DNA from: Pisaster brevispinus
Taxonomy: Eukaryota; Echinodermata; Asteroidea; Forcipulatida; Asteriidae
Reading direction: 5' to 3'
Length of the DNA stretch: 64,000 nucleotides
Assembly: GCA_023634235.1 (NCBI GenBank)
Contig: JAMKCF010000058.1
Coordinates: 186,001-250,000 of the forward strand
Shown here: one piece after another, positions 24,490 through 35,959 of the stretch
How the letters are laid out: each line of letters opens with the position of its first letter
Position numbering within the stretch: the stretch's first letter is position 1
The notes under the pieces: generated by a model
What the model was told of the DNA's origin: nothing
Databases searched by the model: none
Seen by the model: the letters and a program-made list of their open reading frames with translations, nothing else
Program-made: the position numbers and the translations under genes

Positions 24490-24897
24490 AGAAGCAAGGT
24501 CGTGCCCTGCATCCGAAAATTAGACTTTTACGGCCGTTGCGGGCAGGCTTCACACCGGAAAAGATCAGCAAGCGGGGACACTCCGAAAGCCCCGCAAAAC
24601 ATCAACGTGATTTTGTTGTAAAAAGACACAAATACAAAATAAGGAGGGTCACATCACCCCCAGGACAATATCATATGTGCACAATTTTAGTACCACTGTA
24701 AAGCCCGTTTCAAGGGCTCCCTCTCCCGTGAGTTTGGGGTCGCTGACGATTGTGTAGGCGAGGCGAGCGGCCTGGATGCTAGGCCCACCCCTTAGAGAAA
24801 TAGGAAAACAAAAACCAGGGGTAATGGCCCAAAATAAAAGGGCGGTGATTTTGGGAATAAGTCCCGATCTAGGAGGGCTAGAGAGATGATTTTTTTA
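21102..24897 (+). repeat. Four tandem copies of the composite ~950-bp repeat
   Basis: Copies: 21102-22048, 22049-22997, 22998-23947, 23948-24897 (947, 949, 950 and 950 bp). Each is fragment + shortened A + B. Copies two to four have the longest A tracts of this group (29-30 nt). Copies two and three share GATTCATTAGGCG in the B part, whereas copies one and four have GATTCTGTAGG and GATTGTGTAGG. Copies three and four share CACCCCAAGGGC in the fragment. This pattern of shared variants suggests stepwise expansion with the middle copies youngest. Confidence 0.92.
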
Positions 24898-25215
24898 CCT
24901 GACTCTGCCTTAGGTATCCCTGCATCCGAAAAGTAGACTTATACGGCCGTTGCGGGCAGGCTTCACACCGGAAAAGACCAGCAAGCGGGGACACTCCGAA
25001 AGCCCCCCAAAACATCAACTTGATTTTGCTGTAAAAAGACACAAATACAAAATAAGGAGGGTCACATCACCCCCAGGGCAATATCGAATATGCACAATTT
25101 TAGTACCACTGTAAAGCCCGTTTCAAGGGCTCCCTCTCCCGTCAGTTTGGGGTCGCTGACGATTCTGTAGGCGAGGCGAGCGGCCTGGATGTTAGGCCTA
25201 CCCCTAAGAAAATTG

Positions 25216-25247
<32 letters not shown>

Positions 25248-28200
25248 AGAAGCAAGGTCGTGCCGGCAGGGGTCATGGCCCAAAATAAAAGTGCGGTGAA
25301 TTTGGGAATAACTCCCGAACTAGGAGGGCTAGAGGGACGATTTTTTGGCCTGACTCTGCCTTAGGTATCCCTGCATCCGAAAATTAGACTTTTACGGCCG
25401 TTGCGGGCAGGCTTCACACCGGAAAAGATCAGCAAGCGGGGACACTCCGAAAGCCCCGCAAAACATCAACGTGATTTTGCTGTAAAAAGACACAAATACA
25501 AAATAAGGAGGGTCACATCACCCCCAGGGCAATATCGAATCTGCACAATTTTAGTACCACTGTAAAGCCCGTTTCAAGGGCTCCCTCTCCCGTGAATTTG
25601 GGGTCGCTGACGATTCTGTAGGCGAGGCGAGCGGCCTGGATGTTAGGCCCAACCCTTAGAGAAATAGGAAAACAAAAACCAGGGGTAATGGCCACAAATA
25701 AAAGTGCGGTGATTTTGGGAATAGGTCCCGATCTAGGAGGGCTAGAGGGATGATTTTTTAGCCTGACTCTGCCTTAGGTATCCCTGCATCCGAAAATTAG
25801 ACTTTTACGGCCGTTGCGGGCAGGCTTCACACCGGAAAAGACCAGCAAGCGGGGACACTCCGAAAGCCCCCCAAAACATCAACTTGATTTTGCTGTAAAA
25901 AGACACAAATACAAAATAAGGAGGGTCACATCACCCCCAGAGCATCATCGAATCTGCACAATTTTAGTACCACTGTAAAGCCCGTTTCAAGGGCTCCCCC
26001 TCCCGTGAGTTTGGGGTCGCTGACGATTCTGTAGGCGAGGCGAGCGGCCTGGATGTTAGGCCTACCCCTAAGAAAAATTGAAAAAAAAAAAAAAAAAAAA
26101 AAAACAAGAAGCAAGGTCGTGCCGGCAGGGGTCATGGCCCAAAATAAAAGTGCGGTGAATTTGGGAATAACTCCCGATCTAGGAGGGCTAGAGGGATGAT
26201 TTTTTGGCCTGACTCTGCCTTAGGTATCCCTGCATCCGAAAATTTGACTTTTACGGCCGTTGCGGGCAGGCTTCAAACCGAAAAAGACCAGCAAGCGGGG
26301 ACACTCCGAAAGCCCCGCAAAACATCAACGTGATTTTGCTGTAAAAAGACACAAATACAAAATAAGGAGGGTCACATCACCCCCAGGGCAATATCGAATC
26401 TGCACAATTTTAGTACCACTGTAAAGCCCGTTTCAAGGGCTACCTCTCCCGTGAGTTTGGGTCCGCTGACGATTCTGTAGGCGAGGCGAGCGGCCTGGAT
26501 GTTAGGCCCACCCCTTAGAGAAATAGGAAAACAAAAACCAGGGGTAATGGCCCAAAATAAAAGTGCGGTGATTTTGGGAATAAGTCCCGATCTAGGAGGG
26601 CTAGAGAGATGATTTTTTTACCTGACTCTGCCTTAGGTATCCCTGCATCCGAAAATTAGACTTTTACGGCCGTTGCGGGCAGGCTTCACACCGAAAAAGA
26701 CCAGCAAGCGGGGACACTCCGAAAGCCCCCCAAAACACCAACTTGATTTTGCTGTAAAAAGACACAAATACAAAATAAGGAGGGTCACATCACCCCCAGG
26801 GCAATATCAAATCTGCACAATTTTAGTACCACTGTAAAGCCCGTTTTAAGGGCTCCCTCTCCTGTGAGTTTGGGGTCGCTGACGATTCTGTAGGCAAGGC
26901 GAGCGGCCTGGATGTTAGGCCTACCCCTAAGAAAAATTGAAAAAAAAAAAAAAAAAAAAAAAAAAACAGAAGCAAGGTCGTGCCGGCAGGGGTCATGGCC
27001 CAAAATAAAAGTGCGGTGAATTTGGGAATAACTCCCGATCTAGGAGGGCTAGAGGGATGATTTTTTGGCCTGACTCTGCCTTAGGTATCCCTGCATCCGA
27101 AAATTAGACTTTTACGGCCGTTGCGGGCAGGCTTCACACCGGAAAAGACCAGCAAGCGGGGACACTCCGAAAGCCCCGCAAAACATCAACGTGATTTTGC
27201 TGTAAAAAGACACAAATACAAAATAAGGAGGGTCACATCACCCCCAGGGCAATATCGAATCTGCACAATTTTAGTACCACTGTAAAGCCCGTTTCAAGGG
27301 CTCCCTCTCCCGTGAGTTTGGGGTCGCTGACGATTCTGTAGGCGAGGCGAGCGGCCTGGATGTTAGGCCCAACCCTTAGAGAAATAGGAAAACAAAAACC
27401 AGGGGTAATGGCCCAAAATAAAAGTGCGGTGATTTTGGGAATAAGTCCCGATCTAGGAGGGCTAGAGAGATGGTTTTTTTACCTGACTCTGCCTTAGGTT
27501 TCCCTGCATCCGAAAATTAGACTTTTACGGCCGTTGCGGGCAGGCTTCACACCGGAAAAGACCAGCAAGCGGGGACACTCCGAAAGCCCCCCAAAACATC
27601 AACTTGATTTTGCTGTAAAAAGACACAAATACACAATAAGGAGGGTCACATCACCCCCAGGGCAATATCTAATCTGCACAATTTTAGTACCACTGTAAAG
27701 CCCGTTTCAAGGGCTCCCTCTCCCGTGAGTTTGGGGTCGCTGACGATTCTGTAGGCGAGGCGAGCGGCCTGGATGTTAGGCCTACCCCTAAGAAAAATTG
27801 AAAAAAAAAAAAAAAAAAAAAAAAACCAGAAGCAAGGTCGTGCCGGCAGGGGTCATGGCCCAAAATAAAAGTGCGGTGAATTTGGGAATAACTCCCGATC
27901 TAGGAGGGCTAGAGGGATGATTTTTTGGCCTGACTCTGCCTTAGGTATCCCTGCATCCGAAAATTAGACTTTTACGGCCGTTGCGGGCAGGCTTCACACC
28001 GGAAAAGACCAGCAAGCGGGGACACTCCGAAAGCCCCGCAAAACATCAACGTGATTTTGCTGTAAAAAGACACAAATACAAAATAAGGAGGGTCACATCA
28101 CCCCCAGGGCAATATCGAATCTGCACAATTTTAGTACCACTGTAAAGCCCGTTTCAAGGGCTCCCTCTCCCGTGAGTTTGGGGTTGCTGACGATTCTGTA

Positions 28201-31200
28201 GGCGAGGCGAGCGGCCTGGATGTTAGGCCCAACCCTTAGAGAAATAGGAAAACAAAAACCAGGGGTAATGGCCCAAAATAAAAGTGCGGTGATTTTGGGA
28301 ATAAGTCCCGATCTAGGAGGGCTAGAGAGATGTTTTTTTTACCTGACTCTGCCTTAGGTATCCCTGCATCCGAAAATTAGACTTTTACGGCCGTTGCGGG
28401 CAGGCTTCACACCGGAAAAGACCAGCAAGTGGGGACACTCCGAAAGCCCCCCAAAACATCAACTTGATTTTGCTGTAAAAAGACACAAATACACAATAAG
28501 GAGGGTCACATCACCCCCAGGGCATTATCGAATCTGCACAATTTTAGTACCACTGTAAAGCCCGTTTCAAGGGCTCCCTCTCCCGTGAGTTTGGGGTTGC
28601 TGACGATTCTGTAAGCGAGGCGAGCGGCCTGGATGTTAGGCCTACCCCTAAGAAAAATTGAAAAAAAAGAAAAGAAAAAAAAACCCCAGAAGCAAGGTCG
28701 TGCCGGCAGGGGTCATGGCCCAAAATAAAAGTGCGGTGAATTTGGGAATAACTCCCGATCTAGGAGGGCTAGAGGGATGATTTTTTGGCCTGACTCTGCC
28801 TTAGGTATCCCTACATCCGAAAATTAGACTTTTACGGCCGTTGCGGGCAGGCTTCACACCGGAAAAGACCAGCAAGCGGGGACACTCCGAAAGCCCCGCA
28901 AAACATCAATGTGATTTTGCTGTAAAAAGACACAAATACAAAATAAGGAGGGTCACATCACCCCCAGGGCAATATCGAATCTGCACAATTTTAGTACCAC
29001 TGTAAAGCCCGTTTCAAGGGCTCCCTCTCCCGTGAGTTTGGGGTCGCTGACGATTCTGTAGGCGAGGCGAGCGGCCTGGATGTTAGGCCCACCCCTTAGA
29101 GAAATAGGAAAACAAAAACCAGGGGTAATGGCCCAAAATAAAAGTGCTTTGATTTTGGGAATAAGTCCCGATCTAGGAGGGCTAGAGAGATGATTTTTTT
29201 ACCTGACTCTGCCTTAGGTATCCCTGCATCCGAAAATTAAACTTTTACGGCCGTTGCGGGCAGGTTTCACACCGGAAAAATACCAGCAAGCGGGAACACT
29301 CCGAAAGCCCCCCAAAACATCAACTTGATTTTGCTGTAAAAAAGACACAAATACAAAATAAGGAGGGTCACATCACCCCCAGGGCAATATCGAATCTGCA
29401 CAATTTTAGTACCACTGTAAAGCCCGTTTCAAGGGCTCCCTCTCCCGTGAGTTTGGGGTCGCTGACGATTCTGTAGGCGAGGCGAGCGGCCTGGATGTTA
29501 GGCCTACCCCTAAGAAAAATTGAAAAAAAAAAAAAGAAAAAAAAAACCAGAAGCAACGTCGTGCCGGCAGGGGTCATGGCCCAAAATAAAAGTGCGGTGA
29601 ATTTGGGAATAACTCCCGATCTAGGAGGGCTAGAGGGATGATTTTTTGGCCTGACTCTGCCTTAGGTATCCCTGCATCCAAAAATTAGACTTTTACGGCC
29701 GTTGCGGGCAGGCTTCACACCGGAAAAGACCAGCAAGCGGGGACACTCCGAAAGCCCCGCAAAACATCAACGTGATTTTGCTGTAAAAAGACACAAATAC
29801 AAAATAAGGAGGGTCACATCACCCCCAGGGCAATATCGAATCTGCACAATTTTAGTACCACTGTAAAGCCCGTTTCAAGGGCTCCCTCTCCCGTGAGTTT
29901 GGGGTCGCTGACGATTCTGTAGGCGAGGCGAGCGGCCTGGATGTTAGGCCCACCCCTTAGAGAAATAGGAAAACAAAAACCAGGGGTAATGGCCCAAAAT
30001 AAAAGTGCGGTGATTTTGGGAATAAGTCCCGATCTAGGAGGGCTAGAGAGATGATTTTTTTACCTGACTCTGCCTTAGGTATCCCTGCATCCGAAAATTA
30101 GACTTTTACGGCCGTTGCGGGCAGGCTTCACACCGGAAAAGACCAGCAAGCGGGGACACTCCGAAAGCCCCCCAAAACATCAACTTGATTTTGCTGTAAA
30201 AAGACACAAATACAAAATAAGGAGGGTCACATCACCCCCAGGGCAATATCGAATCTGCACAATTTTAGTACCACTGTAAAGCCCGTTACAAGGGCTCCCT
30301 CTCCCGTGAGTTTGGGGTCGCTGACGATTCTGTAGGCGAGGCGAGCAGCCTGGATGTTAGGCCTACCCCTAAGAAAAAATGAAAAAAAAAAAAAAAAAAA
30401 AAAAACCCAGAAGAAAGGTCGTGCCGGCAGGGGTCATGGCCCAAAATAAAAGTGCGGTGAATTTGGGAATAACTCCCGATCTAGGAGGGCTAGAGGGATG
30501 ATTTTTTTGGCCTGACTCTGCCTTAGGTATCCCTGCATCCGAAAATTATACTTTTACGGCCGTTGCGGGCAGGCTTCACACCGGAAAAGACCAGCAAGCG
30601 GGGACACTCCGAAAGCCCCGCAAAACATCAACGTGATTTTGCTGTAAAAAGACACAAATACAAAATAAGGAGGGTCACATCACCCCCAGGGCAATATCGA
30701 ATCTGCACAATTTTAGTACCACTGTAAAGCCCGTTTCAAGGGCTCCCTCTCCCGTGAGTTTGGGGTCGCTGACGATTCTGTAGGCGAGGCGAGCGGCCTG
30801 GATGTTAGGCCCACCCCTTAGAGAAATAGGAAAACAAAAACCAGGGGTAATGGCCCAAAATAAAAGTGCGGTGATTTTGGGAATAAGTACCGATCTAGGA
30901 GGGCTAGAGAGATGATTTTTTTACCTGACTCTGCCTTAGGTATCCCTGCATCCGAAAATTAGACTTTTACGGCCGTTGCGGGCAGGCTTCACACCGGAAA
31001 AGACCAGCAAGCGGGGACACTCCGAAAGCCCCCCAAAACATCAACTTGATTTTGCTGTAAAAAGACACAAATACAAAATAAGGAGGGTCACATCACCCCC
31101 AGGGCAATATCGAATCTGCACAATTTTAGTACCACTGTAAAGCCCGTTTCAAGGGCTCCCTCTCCCGTGAGTTTGGGGTCGCTGACGATTCTGTAGGCGA

Positions 31201-31816
31201 GGCGAGCAGCCTGGATGTTAGGCCTACCCCTAAGAAAAAATGAAAAAAAAAAAAAAAAAAAAAAACCCAGAAGCAAGGTCGTGCCGGCAGGGGTCATGGC
31301 CCAAAATAAAAGTGCGGTGAATTTGGGAATAACTCCCGATCTAGGAGGGCTAGAGGGATGATTTTTTAGCCTGACTCTGCCTTAGGTATCCCTGCATCCG
31401 AAAATTCGACTTTTACGGCCGTTGCGGGCAGGCTTCACACCGGAAGAGACCAGCAAGCGGGGACATTCCGAAAGCCCCCCAAAACATCAACTTGATTTTG
31501 CTGTAAAAAGACACAGATACCAAATAAGGAGGGTCACATCACCTCCAGGTCAATATCGAATCTGCACAATTTTAGTACCACTGTAAAGCCCGTTTCAAGG
31601 GCTCCCTCTCCAGTGAGTTTGGGGTCGCTGACGATTCTGTAGGCGAGGCGAGCGGCCTGGATGTTAGGCCTACCCCTAAGAAAAATTGAAAAAAAAAAAA
31701 AAAAAAAAAAAACCCAGAAGCAACGTCGTGCCGGCAGGGGTCATGGCCCAAAATAAAAGTGCGGTGAATTTGGGAATAACTCCCGATCTAGGAGGGCTAG
31801 AGGGATGATTTTTTGG
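24898..31816 (+). repeat. Array segment 5: regular A-B dimers, ~861 bp period
   Basis: Unit starts (class): 24898 A, 25349 B, 25762 A, 26208 B, 26621 A, 27069 B, 27482 A, 27929 B, 28342 A, 28789 B, 29202 A, 29650 B, 30063 A, 30511 B, 30924 A, 31370 A. Seven dimers span 24898-30923, averaging about 861 bp. This is the cleanest stretch of the dimeric order and probably shows the ancestral arrangement. Alternation breaks at 31370, where a second A follows an A. Confidence 0.94.
25216..25246 (+). repeat. Longest pure A tract seen (31 nt)
   Basis: This is the longest uninterrupted A run I counted. It follows CCTAAGAAAATTG, in which one A of the usual lead-in is missing. Other long pure tracts are 30 nt in the units at 23243, 24193, 41840, 44004, 44868 and 46593. 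The shortest pure ones I counted are 19 nt (units 35423 and 56458). Several A units have tracts broken by C, G or T instead. Confidence 0.9.
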
Positions 31817-34206
31817 CCTGACTCTGCCTTAGGTATCCCTGCATCCGAAAATTAGACTTTTACGGCCGTTGCGGGCAGGCTTCACACCGGAAAAGACCAG
31901 CAAGCGGGGACACTCCGAAAGCCCCGCAAAACATCAACGTGATTTTGCTGTAAAAAGACACAAATACAAAATAAGGAGGGTCACATCACCCCCAGGGCAA
32001 TATCGAATCTGCACAATTTTAGTACCACTGTAAAGCCCGTTTCAAGGGCTCCCTCTCCCGTGAGTTTGGGGTCGCTGACGATTCTGTAGGCGAGGCGAGC
32101 GGCCTGGATGTTAGGCCCATCCCTTCTACGAGGGCTAGGGGGATGATTTTTTGGCCTGACTCTGCCTTAGGTATCCCTGCATCCGAAAATTAGACTTTTA
32201 CGGCCGTTGCGGGTAGGCTTCACACAGGAAAAGACCAGCAAGCGGGGACACTCCGAAAGCCCCGCAAAACATCAACGTGATTTTGCTGTAAAAAGACACA
32301 AATACAAAATAAGGAGGGTCACATCACCCCCAGCGCAATATCGAATCTGCACAATTTTAGTACCACTGTAAAGCCCGTTTCAAGGGCTCCCTCTCCCGTG
32401 AGTTTGGGGTCGCTGACGATTCTGTAGGCGAGGCGAGCGGCCTGGATGTTAGGCCTACCCCTAAGAAAAATTGAAAAAAAAAACCAAAAAAAAAAACCCA
32501 GAAGCAAGGTCGTGCCGGCAGGGGTCATGGCCCAAAATGAAAGTGCGGTGAATTTGGGAATAACTCCCGATCTAGGAGGGCTAGAGGGATGATTTTTTAG
32601 CCTGACTCTGCCTTAGGTATCCCTGCATCCGAAAATTAGACTTTTACGGCCGTTGCGGGCAGGCTTCACACCGGAAAAGACCAGCAAGCGGGGACACTCC
32701 GAAAGCCCCGCAAAACATCAACGTGATTTTGCTGTAAAAAGACACAAATACAAAATAAGGAGGGTCACATTACCCCCAGGGCAATATCGAATCTGCACAA
32801 TTTTAGTACCACTGTAAAGCCCGTTTCACGGGCTCCCTCTCCCACGAGTTTGGGGTCGCTGACGATTCTGTAGACGAGGCGAGCGGCCTGGATGTTAGGC
32901 CCACCCCTTAGAGAAATAGGAAAACAAAAACCAGGGGTAATGGCCCAAAATAAAAGTGCGGTGATTTTGGGAATAAGTCCCGATCTAGGAGGGCTAGAGA
33001 GATGATTTTTTTACCTGACTCTGCCTTAGGTATCCCTGCATCCGAAAATTAGACTTTTACGGCCGTTGCGGGCAGGCTTCACACCGGAAAAGACCAGCAA
33101 GCGGGGACACTCCGAAAGCCCCACAAAACATCAACTTGATTTTGCTGTAAAAAGACACAAATACAAAATAAGGAGGGTCACATCACCCCCAGGGCAATAT
33201 CGAATCTGCACAATTTTAGTACCACTGTAAAGCCCGTTTCAAGGGCTCCCTCTCCCGTGAGTTTGGGGTCGCTGACGATTCTGTAGGCGAGGCGAGCGGC
33301 CTGCATGTTAGGCCTTCCCCTAAGAAAAATTGAAAAAAAACAACAAAAAAAACCCAGAAGCAAGGTCGTGCCGGCAGGGGTCATGGCCCAAAATAAAAGT
33401 GCGGTGAATTTGGGAATAACTCCCGATCTAGGAGGGCTAGAGGGGTGATTTTTTGGCCTGACTCTGCCTTAGGTATCCCTGCATCCGAAAATTAGACTTT
33501 TACGGCCGTTGCGGGCAGGCTTCACACCGGAAAAGACCAGCAAGCGGGGACACTCCGAAAGCCCCGCAAAACATCAACGTGATTTTGCTGTAAAAAGACA
33601 CAAATACAAAATAAGGAGGGTCACATCACCCCAGGGCAATATCGAATCTGCACAATTTTAGTACCACTGTAAAGCCCGTTTCAAGGGCTCCCTCTCCCGT
33701 GAGTTTGGGGTTGCTGACGATTCTGTAGGCGAGGCGAGCGGCCTGGATGTTAGGCCTACCCCTTAGAGAAATAGGAAAACAAAAACCAGGGGTAATGGCC
33801 CAAAATAAAAGTGCGGTGATTTTGGGAATAAGTCCCGATCTAGGAGGGCTAGAGAGATGATTTTTTTACCTGACTCTGCCTTAGGTATCCCTGCATCCGA
33901 AAATTAGACTCTTACGGCCGTTGCGGGCAGGCTTCACACCGGAAAAGACCAGCAAGCGGGGACACTCCGAAAGCCCCACAAAACATCAACTTGATTTTGC
34001 TGTAAAAAGACACAAATACAAAATAAGGAGGGTCACATCACCCCCAGGGCAATATCGAATCTGCACAATTTTAGTACCACTGTAAAGCCCGTTTCAAGGG
34101 CTCCCTCTCCCGTGAGTTTGGGGTCGCTGACGATTCTGTAGGCGAGGCGAGCGGCCTGGATGTTAGGCCCATCCCTTCTAGGAGGGCTAGAGGGATGATT
34201 TTTTGG
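31817..34206 (+). repeat. ~2052-bp block flanked by two 338-bp truncated B units
   Basis: The truncated B units at 31817-32154 and 33869-34206 have the same join, CCCATCCCTT to CTA(G/C)GAGGGCTAG, removing about 75 bp including the whole class-specific segment. Between them lie 32155 A, 32601 B, 33014 A and 33457 B. The B units at 32601 and 34650 share GGTCACATTACC, TTTCACGGGCTCC, CTCCCACGAG and GTAGACGAGG at an offset of 2049 bp. A block of about 2.05 kb was therefore duplicated. Confidence 0.9.
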
Positions 34207-35062
34207 CCTGACTCTGCCTTAGGTATCCCTGCATCCGAAAATTAGACTTTTACGGCCGTTGCGGGTAGGCTTCACACAGGAAAAGACCAGCAAGCGGGGA
34301 CACTCCGAAAGCCCCCCAAAACATCAACTTGATTTTGCTGTAAAAAGACACAAATACAAAATAAGGAGGGTGACATCACCCCCAGGGCAATATCGAATCT
34401 GCACAATTTTAATACCACTGTAAAGCCCGTTTCAAGGGCTCCCTCTCCCATGAGTTTGGGGTCGCTGACGATTCTGTAGGCGAGGCGAGCGGCCTGGATG
34501 TTAGGCCTACCCCTAAGAAAAATTGAAAAAAAAAAAAAAAAAAAAAACAGAAGCAAGGTCGTGCCGGCAGGGGTCATGGCCCAAAATAAAAGTGCGGTGA
34601 ATTTGGGAATAACTCCCGATCTAGGAGGGCTAGAGGGATGATTTTTTGGCCTGACTCTGCCTTAGGTATCCCTGCATCCGAAAATTAGACTTTTACGGCC
34701 GTTGCGGGCAGGCTTCACACCGGAAAAGACCAGCAAGCGGGGACACTCCGAAAGCCCCGCAAAACATCAACGTGATTTTGCTGTAAAAAGACACAAATAC
34801 AAAATAAGGAGGGTCACATTACCCCCAGGGCAATATCGAATCTGCACAATTTTAGTACCACTGTAAAGCCCGTTTCACGGGCTCCCTCTCCCACGAGTTT
34901 GGGGTCGCTGACGATTCTGTAGACGAGGCGAGCGGCCTGGATGTTAGGCCCACCCCTTAGAGAAATAGGAAAACAAAAACCAGGGGTAATGGCCCAAAAT
35001 AAAAGTGCGGTGATTTTGGGAATAAGTCCCGATCTAGGAGGGCTAGAGAGATGATTTTTTTA

Positions 35063-35422
35063 CCTGACTCTGCCTTAGGTATCCCTGCATCCGAAAATTA
35101 GACTTTTACGGCCGTTGCGGGCAGGCTTCACACCGGAAAAGACCAGCAAGCGGGGCGCTCCGAAAGCCCCGCAAAACATCAACGTGATTTTGCTGTAAAA
35201 AGACACAAATTTTAGTACCACTGTAAAGCCCGTTTCAAGGGCTCCCTCTCCCGTGAGTTTGGGGTCGCTGACGATTCTGTAGGCGAGGCGAGCGGCCTGG
35301 ATGTTAGGCCCACCCCTTAGAGAAATAGGAAAACAAAAACCAGGGGTAATGGCCAAAAATAAAAGTGCGGTGATTTTGGGAATAAGTCCCGATCTAGGAG
35401 GGCTAGAGAGATGATTTTTTTA
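35063..35422 (+). repeat. B unit with ~53-bp internal deletion
   Basis: AGACACAAAT is joined directly to TTTAGTACCACTG, so the GGAGGGTCACATCACC region and the TCGAATCTGC motif are gone. The two sides share AAT at the join. The unit also reads GCGGGGCGCTCCG instead of GCGGGGACACTCCG. I found no second copy of this deletion in the window. Confidence 0.9.
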
Positions 35423-35864
35423 CCTGACTGTGCCTTAGGTATCCCTGCATCCGAAAATTTGACTTTTACGGCCGTTGCGGGCAGGCTTCACACCGGAAAA
35501 GACCAGCAAGCGGGGACACTCCGAAAGCCCCCCAAAACATCAACTTGATTTTGCTGTAAAAAGACACACATACAAAATAAGGAGGGTCACATCACCCCCA
35601 GGGCAATATCGAATCTGCACAATTTTAGTACCACTGTAAAGCCCGTTTCAAGGGCTCCCTCTCCCGTGAGTTTGGGGTTGCTGACGATTCTGTAGGCGAG
35701 GCGAGCGGCCTGGATGTTAGGCCTTCCCCTAAGAAAAATTGAAAAAAAAAAAAAAAAAAACCCAGAAGCAAGGTCGTGCCGGCAGGGGTCATGGCCCAAA
35801 ATAAAAGTGCGGTGAATTTTGGAATAACTCCCGATCTAGGAGGGCTAGAGGGATGATTTTTTGG

Positions 35865-35959
35865 CCTGACTCTGCCTTAGGTATCCCTGCCCAAAATAAA
35901 AGTGCGGTGATTTTGGGAATAAGTCCCGATCTAGGAGGGCTAGAGAGATGATTTTTTGG
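35865..35959 (+). repeat. 95-bp unit remnant, third copy
   Basis: The ATCCCTGC/CCAAAATA join and the length match those at 5159 and 6590, about 30 kb away. It follows an A unit whose tail has GTGAATTTTGGAATAAC, as at 6590. It ends with the mixed tail GAGAGATGATTTTTTGGCC, so an exchange has occurred just after it. Confidence 0.92.

Larger units (their letters stand above)
17676..24897 (+). repeat. Array segment 4: composite ~950-bp repeat region
   Basis: Pieces in order: 17676-17920 fragment, 17921-18230 shortened A, 18231 B, 18624 A, 19069 B, 19482-19725 fragment, 19726 B, 20086 B, 20498-20741 fragment, 20742 B, 21102-21345 fragment, 21346 shortened A, 21657 B, 22049 fragment, 22294 shortened A, 22606 B, 22998 fragment, 23243 shortened A, 23556 B, 23948 fragment, 24193 shortened A, 24506 B. 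The join CTCCCGT/TGCGGGC occurs seven times and the join GTCGTGCC/CTGCATCCG five times. Neither was seen elsewhere in the window. Confidence 0.93.
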
